NCBI GenBank assembly: GCA_027483445.1
Contig: JAIXUS010000014.1
Location: 1-45,799, forward strand
DNA from: Bacteroidota bacterium
GTDB lineage: Bacteria; Bacteroidota; Bacteroidia; M30B66
Reading direction: 5' to 3'
Length of the DNA: 45,799 nucleotides
Shown: in pieces, positions 40,801-45,799 of the stretch
Position numbering within the stretch: the first letter of the stretch is position 1
How the letters are laid out: every line of letters begins with the position of its first letter
Notes under the pieces: generated by a model
Database searches by the model: none
What the model was told of the DNA's origin: nothing
Seen by the model: the letters and a program-made list of their open reading frames with translations, nothing else
Position numbers and translations under genes: made by a program

Positions 40801-43800
40801 GCACCTTTAACGTGCCGGCAACCGCTTGTACGGGCTCTCCGGTGAATATAGCCTACACCGGAAACGCTAGCGCCGGAGCCAGCTACACCTGGAACTGGGG
40901 CTCTGGAGCCACGCCGGCAACCTCAACGGGACAGGGCCCGCATTCGGTAAGTTGGAGTACACCCGGAGTAAAGAATGTTAGTCTTTCGGTAGTTCAAGCA
41001 GGATGCACCAGTGTGCTCAATACGCAAAGTATTACCGTATCTGCGCCGCCTACAGCAACGTTTACTTTGCCTTCGAGCACTTGTTTAGGCACTGCCACTG
41101 CAGCAGTTTACACCGGTAACGCAACAGGCGGGGCAACTTATGCGTGGAATTTTGGTTCCGGCGCTTCGCCTGCAACGGCTACAGGTGTTGGTCCACACAA
41201 CCCGGTTTGGTCTACATCGGGCAATAAAACAGTTAGTCTGGTGGTGAGCCAGAACGGATGCAGTTCAGCCCCAATAACACAGAATATTGTCGTCAACAGC
41301 GCTCCAACAGCCAGCTTCACACTGTCTAATCCTGGTTGTGTTGGAGAGCCTGTAAACGTTGTTTACACCGGTAATGCTGGAGCGGGGGCAACATTTAGCT
41401 GGGTTTATCCAGGTGCCAGTTTGGTATCAGGTTCGGGTCCGGGGCCAATTCAGCTCAGCTGGCCATCGGCGGGTAGCCAAACGGTGAGCTTGAGTGTTTC
41501 AGAAAATGGATGCACCTCATTGGTGCAAACAAACAGTACGCTCATTGAGGCTGCACCGGTTTTTTCGGTATCGGCACCTACATACACCGGACTTAACATG
41601 TCGACCACAATTAGCTACACCGGGCCTTCGTTGCCAGGGGCTACGTATAGCTGGAATTTCGACGGTGGAACGGTAGTTTCGGGCAGCGGTTCGGGGCCTT
41701 ATCAAGTGAGTTGGAATACGAACGGGGTAAAAAATATTTCCTGTTCGGTGAGTTTTGGGGCTTGTTTACCGGTTACAGAAACCGCTACTACGGAGGTCAT
41801 CAGCGCAGCAACCGCTTCATTTACAACAGAATCACCGGTATGTGTAAGTTCTTCAAGTACAATTACGTTTACTGGAATTGCTCTATCGGGTGCAACCTTT
41901 AATTGGAATTTTGGTGGCGGTACAGTGGTTTCGGGTAGTGGCTCCGGGCCTTACGAGGTGGTTTGGGCGAGTGCGGGGCTAAAAACGATAAGCCTCGAAG
42001 TTGTTCAGTTTGGCATCGGTTCAGGCACGATTCAGCAAACGGTGATGGTTTATGCCATCCCAACGGCAAGCTTTAGCCTTCCGGCTTTTGTATGTGAAGA
42101 TGATGCTGCACAAATTAACTACACCGGAACGGGCAGCCCTGCAGCGAACCTGAGTTGGAACTTTGGAGGCGGATTGCCATCCGGCGCTGCCGGCCAAAAC
42201 AATCAGGTTACCTACTCAACACCGGGGAATGCCACAGTTTCGCTTACAGTTTCGGAAAATGGTTGTAGCTCGCTGCCGATTTCACAAACGTTGGAAGTGC
42301 GACCACGACCTACGGCGAGTTTTACTTTGCCATCGCAAGCTTGCGTAAATGAGCCGGTAAGCGTTGTATTTACCGGTGTTGCAGGATCGTCGGCTACATT
42401 TAACTGGGATTTTGGAAATGCTACTCTTTTAAGTGGAAGTGGTCCGGGGCCTATTACTTTTTCTTGGCCTGACGCCGGACTTCAAACGATTACCTTGGGC
42501 GTTTCAGAAAATCAGTGCGGCTCCACTGCAGTGAGTCAAAACATTACGATTAATCCCATTCCTGTTGCCTCGTTTACAGTGCTTGGCAACCAATGTGCAG
42601 GCGACACGGTGTTTGTGGAATTTACCGGTACTGCCAGCGCTTCGGCCGTGTATACCTGGGATTTTGATGGCGCTACTGTTCTTTCGGGAACGGCTGGCGG
42701 TCCTTATTTACTGGCCTTTTCTCAGGCTGGAAGCTACAATATTGGCTTGAGCATCAACGATCAAGGGTGTTTGGCCGTGGCAAGTGATGTTGCATATACG
42801 GCAGATGCAGCGCCGGTTGTGAGTTTTTCCATGGCCGATAGCACTTTTGTAGGGCTTACTGAACCCGTACTTTTTACAGGACAAACCAGCGATTCGGCCA
42901 GTTTTTCTTGGATCTATGCAGGAGCTACTCATCAGAGTGGGGCAGGGCCTGGTCCGTTGAATCTGATTTGGCCCAATGCAGGAATCTATACGGTTTCGTT
43001 GCAGGTTCAAAATGGCGGTTGTGTTGTGGATGGCATTCCGCAAACCATTGTAGTTCAGAACCTTCCTGATGTAAACTTCTCGCTGAGCGCCGATACTGCC
43101 TGCGCGGCTACGGCGGTGTTTGTGTCATTGAGTGGAGCTCCCGTGGCGGGTGCTACCTACACCTGGGATTTTGACGGTGCTCTGGTAACTTCGGGTAGTG
43201 GGGCAGGGCCTTACCAGCTCGAGTGGCCTGGCGCCGGACAGCATACAGTAAGCGTAAGTTACACACTTGGAGGCCTGAGCAGCGGAGTGGCTCAACAGAA
43301 TATTTGGATTATTGAAATTCCTGAGTCTTCCTTCAGTATGGTGGAAGAAGTCTGTGCCGGAGAGGAAATCGAGGTTTTTTACACTGCGAATACTGGTATG
43401 AATGCCCAATTCCAGTGGGACTTTGAAAATGGCATAGTGGTTTCGGGCGAAAATACCGGAAACACTACAGTTCGTTGGGACACAGCCGGCGTGTATTTCA
43501 TTAGTTTGAGCGTTGCCGATGCCATGTGCATTTCGGCCCCAACGGTGCAACCTATCATTGTGAAGGCCGTTCCGGTAGCTTCGTTTGTTGTCGATTCGAT
43601 GGTTTGCGAAAAATCATTTGCAAGCGTCGTGTTTAATGGAGACGCAAGCGCCAATGCCATCTATACCTGGAATTTCGGAAGCGGCACCTTGGTAAGCGGT
43701 TCAGGCGCCGGCCCGCTTGAGGTTCGATTCGATGAGCCGGGTTTGTCGGCATTAAGTCTTTCAGTAAGTCAAAGTGGTTGTACATCAGCCCTTTTCTCCG

Positions 43801-45104
43801 ACACGGTAGTCATCAGGGCTTTGCCCGCTGTAGACGCTGGCGCAGGGCACCTGATGTGTTCGGGCGACTCGGTTCAGCTCAATGGATTGGCGCAGGCCGG
43901 ATACACGTATTCGTGGTTCCCCGAGAGCGGTTTAAGCAGCAGTTCCATTTCGAGTCCATTCCTAAGCTTGTCGAGTTTACACGATTTTGTTGAGACCTAC
44001 ATTTACAGGCTTACTGTAAACGATGGGTATTGCTCGGCCAGCGATTCGGTTGAGGTGAATCTGGCCCCACGACCAACAGCATTCTTTAGTCTTCCTCCAG
44101 CCCAATGTTTCGAAGGCAACAGCTTCGATTTTACAGCCGACGGTAGCTTTAATCCGGCTGAGGCCAGCATTACGTGGAATTTTGGTCCACACGGCTACTC
44201 GCACAACCCTTCTGAGGCCACTCAGCAAGACATTTCTTTCGATGTTCCCGGCCGTCATGCGGTTGAGCTCCAGATTTCTCAATTTGGATGTGTATCTGAG
44301 CCATTCATTGATTCTGTTCTGGTAAATGCACACCCAACGGCGCGTTTTTCGGGAGAAGATGTGAAAGGCTGTATGCCGCTCACCGCTTCGCTTGATGCAT
44401 CAGAGTCGGAAGGGCCGGGTTTGAGTTATTTCTGGAATTTTGGCGATGGACAGGTTGGCACCGGACAAATGCCTCAGCACACGTATACGCAGTCGGGGTA
44501 TTTAGCCGTACATCTTACTGTTGTAGATGCCAACGGCTGTTCGGCAGAGCTCAACCGTCCGAATTTTGTGCAGGTGCTCGAGCAACCCATCGCCGGATTC
44601 AGGGCAAAGCCCGAAGTGGTTTTCATTGGTACCGATTATTTGGAGCTCACCAATCTTTCTCAACATGCTCAGTTCAGTTATTTTGTGATTGCAGGTGATA
44701 CCATTTTTGGAAGCACCAATTCATACAGCTTTACTGAGCCCGGCGAGTACGAGGTTACCCAGGTAGTGGTAAATGGTGTGGGCTGCACTGATCAAATGAC
44801 CATTACTGTGAGGGCGGAATTTGGTACCGAATACTACATTCCAACAGCCTTTACGCCAAACAACGATGGTCATAACGATGTATTTAAGGTTGTTGGTTCC
44901 GATGTGCGCGATTTCAGTCTAATCATTTTCGATCGTTGGGGACATGAAGTGTTCAGCTCTAACGATATTGAAAAGTCTTGGGATGGCTTTACAACCGACC
45001 GCAATCAGCCAATGCCCGAAGGCGTATACATTTATCGGCTCGAGATGCGTAACAAGCAAAACCGCGACATCATCGAAAACGGCTCGATCACACTCATCCG
45101 TTAG
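37803..45104 (+). CDS. Giant PKD-repeat surface protein with gliding-motility-type (T9SS type B) C-terminus
   Basis: This 2433-residue exported protein probably forms a long stalk on the cell surface for adhesion, gliding or matrix contact. The signal peptide is at residues 1-33 (LILLMFALIFGGYGLQAQ). Residues 35-315 form an N-terminal beta-rich domain (FPIGFQFCFFGNTYTQFYVG, NGWIGFS, GPWMDFNPG) typical of such proteins. Twenty PKD-like units of about 84 residues run from 320 to about 2004, mostly with two conserved Cys, Y[ST]WNFG and SGSG.GP or TAGPH segments. A Cys-containing module and three further PKD domains follow, one with WNFGDG. The last 90 residues (YIPTAFTPNNDGHNDVFKVV, IFDRWGHEVFSS, GVYIYRLEM) are a CHU_C-type T9SS type B domain. 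ATG 37803 is chosen because of the adjacent GGAGG. Confidence 0.95.
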   Translation: MLTRLLKEKTLNRLILLMFALIFGGYGLQAQTPTLTINPSGNMSVCPGSQVTVNASLANAFAGTTSYTVGDIPFSPYTLLAGTQLTMPDDTVLGPFPIGFQFCFFGNTYTQFYVGSNGWIGFSPGMTRAFTANSIPSTNMFVPRNCIMGPWMDFNPGIAGGPYIRYQTQGIAPFRRLVVQWTNVPLYQCIALRANFQIVIFESTNVIEHYITNKPTCMAWAGGTATQGLHNLAGNAAVAVPGRNAAVWTATNDGKRFTPNGPPSFTINWTANGVPIGTGNSTTTTINGPGNTRIIGRANFQCSNLILYDTLDVSLGGAVSAAFSVPSPVCAGQPASFTYTGGAAGTGSWTFGSGTPSSVTGLGTQSATWAAPGTYPVTLTVTPSAVGCSPGTLTQNVVVTAPPTSTFTVPATPCVGTNSTLTYTGSAPVGATYSWNFGAGATPATASTAGPHTVSWSTAGAKTITLTVTSGTCSSTTTQNITVNAAPVATFSMNPASVCVGANGTATFTGSAAVGSTYAWNFGAGASPLTATGVGPHTVTWGTAGTKTISLTVNSGSCSASATQNITVNAAPVASFSLPASICEGSTASISFTGTAAAPPTATYTWNVGGGSPAPGNVQGPFSVSWPTPGSKSVSLTVSQGGCTSASVTQNIMVNPRPVVSISASAASICAGQSTTLSVSGTPPAVGSTYAWNFGAGATPATSTSAGPVSVSYATAGTFTPSLTVTTAGCTSLPATASVSVQAPPTVSISAPANGCTGAPATISASGTFALGSSFSWNFAGGTVVSGSGAGPYSVQWATPGAKSISVSVQSGACTVSANTSVTIANGPTAAISAPATLCANQNATISFAGSASAGASYSWNFGMNASPATASTAGPHSISYTSPGSKTITLTVTDGSCPAATASHTILVSPGYTATFSVPASVCVNGTGSVSYTGNAPPGSTFSWNFGAGATPATANTAGPHSVSWSTAGSANVSLSVTTAGCTAGPVTQAVSVQALPTSTFNVPATACTGSPVNIAYTGNASAGASYTWNWGSGATPATSTGQGPHSVSWSTPGVKNVSLSVVQAGCTSVLNTQSITVSAPPTATFTLPSSTCLGTATAAVYTGNATGGATYAWNFGSGASPATATGVGPHNPVWSTSGNKTVSLVVSQNGCSSAPITQNIVVNSAPTASFTLSNPGCVGEPVNVVYTGNAGAGATFSWVYPGASLVSGSGPGPIQLSWPSAGSQTVSLSVSENGCTSLVQTNSTLIEAAPVFSVSAPTYTGLNMSTTISYTGPSLPGATYSWNFDGGTVVSGSGSGPYQVSWNTNGVKNISCSVSFGACLPVTETATTEVISAATASFTTESPVCVSSSSTITFTGIALSGATFNWNFGGGTVVSGSGSGPYEVVWASAGLKTISLEVVQFGIGSGTIQQTVMVYAIPTASFSLPAFVCEDDAAQINYTGTGSPAANLSWNFGGGLPSGAAGQNNQVTYSTPGNATVSLTVSENGCSSLPISQTLEVRPRPTASFTLPSQACVNEPVSVVFTGVAGSSATFNWDFGNATLLSGSGPGPITFSWPDAGLQTITLGVSENQCGSTAVSQNITINPIPVASFTVLGNQCAGDTVFVEFTGTASASAVYTWDFDGATVLSGTAGGPYLLAFSQAGSYNIGLSINDQGCLAVASDVAYTADAAPVVSFSMADSTFVGLTEPVLFTGQTSDSASFSWIYAGATHQSGAGPGPLNLIWPNAGIYTVSLQVQNGGCVVDGIPQTIVVQNLPDVNFSLSADTACAATAVFVSLSGAPVAGATYTWDFDGALVTSGSGAGPYQLEWPGAGQHTVSVSYTLGGLSSGVAQQNIWIIEIPESSFSMVEEVCAGEEIEVFYTANTGMNAQFQWDFENGIVVSGENTGNTTVRWDTAGVYFISLSVADAMCISAPTVQPIIVKAVPVASFVVDSMVCEKSFASVVFNGDASANAIYTWNFGSGTLVSGSGAGPLEVRFDEPGLSALSLSVSQSGCTSALFSDTVVIRALPAVDAGAGHLMCSGDSVQLNGLAQAGYTYSWFPESGLSSSSISSPFLSLSSLHDFVETYIYRLTVNDGYCSASDSVEVNLAPRPTAFFSLPPAQCFEGNSFDFTADGSFNPAEASITWNFGPHGYSHNPSEATQQDISFDVPGRHAVELQISQFGCVSEPFIDSVLVNAHPTARFSGEDVKGCMPLTASLDASESEGPGLSYFWNFGDGQVGTGQMPQHTYTQSGYLAVHLTVVDANGCSAELNRPNFVQVLEQPIAGFRAKPEVVFIGTDYLELTNLSQHAQFSYFVIAGDTIFGSTNSYSFTEPGEYEVTQVVVNGVGCTDQMTITVRAEFGTEYYIPTAFTPNNDGHNDVFKVVGSDVRDFSLIIFDRWGHEVFSSNDIEKSWDGFTTDRNQPMPEGVYIYRLEMRNKQNRDIIENGSITLIR
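38762..43815 (+). repeat. Twenty tandem PKD-like coding units (about 252 bp each)
   Basis: Units begin with a proline-ended linker and a pattern such as ASFSLPASICEG. The N-terminal units are alike (YSWNFGAGATPATASTAGPH recurs nearly intact in units 2, 5, 7 and 8). Units from about 41550 onward are more divergent and use SGSGxGP instead of TAGPH. The array is in frame throughout with no frameshift. It is inside the giant surface-protein gene. Confidence 0.85.
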
Positions 45105-45160
45105 CCCGAAGTTTCGAATCTTTTTCGTGAAAAAGGGTAACCCTCTGTCTTTGTTGTTTT

Positions 45161-45260
45161 GGGCGCCTGCCCTGTTGAGGTACCGTTTGGCTTAAGCTTT
45201 TTGTTTCGGGCATCCTGCTTTTCGCCTTTAGCCGCCAATCGCTCCGCGCTCGCGGGCTGC
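45161..45260. repeat. GC-rich intergenic repeat element sharing a 16-bp core with 21206-21221
   Basis: GGGCGCCTGCCCTGTT (45161-45176) is the exact reverse complement of 21206-21221. Further GC-rich pieces follow (CGGGCATCC, GCTCCGCGCTCGCGGGCT). It follows the PKD gene directly, so it may form the 3' end of its transcript. No protein is encoded. Confidence 0.38.
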
Positions 45261-45310
45261 CGGCTTCAATCAGTGGCGCATACTTTTCCTTTTTCTGGGG
45301 GATTTAAGCC

Positions 45311-45566
45311 TAGTTAGGGCTTACTGAAAAGCACTCAATAGTTTATTTGATAACGCTTTAGCCTCTGTTTGAATTAGAACTAATGCAAGAGTTTTTAGTC
45401 GAGCTTTTGAAAAACCATGCACCCTTAAATTCATGAAGTTCAATTTTTCGTTAGCCAGATATGCAGCATCTGCTTCGTTGCCCGCGGCTCGCAGTATTCA
45501 ATATACAGCTTCGCCTAGTCGCCTCGCATCTGCTGCATTTCTGACTTTTTCAGTAAGCCCTAGTTA
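45311..45566 (-). mobile_element. MITE-like element with terminal inverted repeats
   Basis: The left end reads TAGTTAGGGCTTACTGAAAA (45311-45330). The right end, reverse-complemented, reads TAACTAGGGCTTACTGAAAA (45566-45547), giving 20-base inverted repeats with two mismatches and a 16-base perfect core. The element is about 256 bases, too short for a transposase, and no target duplication is obvious. On the minus strand a frame reads DAAYLANE, LRVHGFSKARLKT and ends in LLSAFQ at the end of the repeat. A decayed relative lies at 8074-8286 in the opposite orientation. It would be mobilised in trans by a transposase not present here. Confidence 0.75.
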
Positions 45567-45632
45567 TGCATAAAAAATCTATGCATGGCGAAGTTGTGAT
45601 TTTCTGAGGCCGGATTTCTCGTTTGTCGTGCT

Positions 45633-45799
45633 GAACCGCCGTTTGGGGGCTCTTAAAGCTGAAAAATCGACGGTTTGCTTCCGTCCAGAATTTATTACCG
45701 TCGGATTATGCCTCCCTTCGGTCGGCATGAACCGCCGTTTTGGGGCTCTTAAAGCTGAAAAATCGACGGTTTGCTTCCGTCCAGAATTTATTACCGTCG
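45633..45799. repeat. Tandem 96-bp repeat continuing past the window
   Basis: Copy 1 starts at 45633 and copy 2 at 45729. The 71 visible bases of copy 2 match copy 1 at 70 positions. Each carries AACCGCCGTTT, CTTAAAGCTG, then CGACGGT and ACCGTCG, which can form a hairpin. The array reaches the window edge, so its copy number is unknown. It is not CRISPR, as the units are adjacent with only a 25-base link between conserved blocks that is not a distinct spacer. Confidence 0.93.

Noticed and set aside
38762-43815. CRISPR or non-coding satellite in the PKD region
   Set aside because: The repeats are in frame, encode PKD-like domains and vary by codon, so this is a coding repeat.

Overview
This window looks like chromosomal DNA of a marine or aquatic member of the Bacteroidota, most likely Flavobacteriales or a close relative. 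The evidence is a TonB-dependent receptor with a carboxypeptidase-like N-terminal domain, eight proteins with type 9 secretion (T9SS) sorting signals, a DUF5686 protein, BshA for bacillithiol, and many upstream regions carrying the Bacteroidota -7 promoter element TAnnTTTG. I cannot name a genus from sequence alone.

Layout. Positions 1-4104 (minus strand) hold a secreted lamin-tail-domain protein, a TonB-dependent receptor and the start of a lipoprotein. Positions 4244-7987 (plus) hold a deoxyhypusine-synthase-like protein that lacks the catalytic lysine, a fused DAHP synthase/chorismate mutase, and an APC amino acid permease. Positions 8503-18160 (plus) are a tandem cluster of five paralogous T9SS-exported proteins. 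Together they carry eleven copies of one beta-rich domain (core SLGFGG ... YPE ... DGYDVDGV). Most of the five have their own terminator, so they look individually transcribed. Positions 18278-37208 are mostly housekeeping: a response regulator, an MscS channel, malate dehydrogenase, DUF427, DUF5686, a YciO/Sua5-type protein, a transaldolase-like aldolase, a SUI1 factor, BshA with a retropepsin-like protein, an RhlE-type helicase, a conserved protein of unknown function, a large secreted GH13 enzyme, tRNA-Lys(UUU), a GNAT-like protein and an SDR oxidoreductase. Positions 37803-45104 encode one 2433-residue surface protein with 20 tandem PKD-like units and a gliding-motility-type (CHU_C, T9SS type B) C-terminus. 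The last 700 bases hold repeats only.

Most unusual items: (1) the five-gene paralogous surface-protein array; (2) a MITE-like element of about 250 bp with terminal inverted repeats at 45311-45566, and a decayed copy in the opposite orientation at 8074-8286; (3) a periodic cysteine defect in the giant PKD protein that suggests a five-unit block duplication; (4) the deoxyhypusine-synthase-like protein with Gly in place of the catalytic Lys; (5) a 34-bp divergent intergenic region with two face-to-face -7 boxes; (6) three separate non-coding repeat arrays (26001-26411, 45633-45799, and a shared GC-rich element at 21206 and 45161).

All calls come from reading the sequence and from family knowledge. 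No database search was run. Residue positions are approximate.
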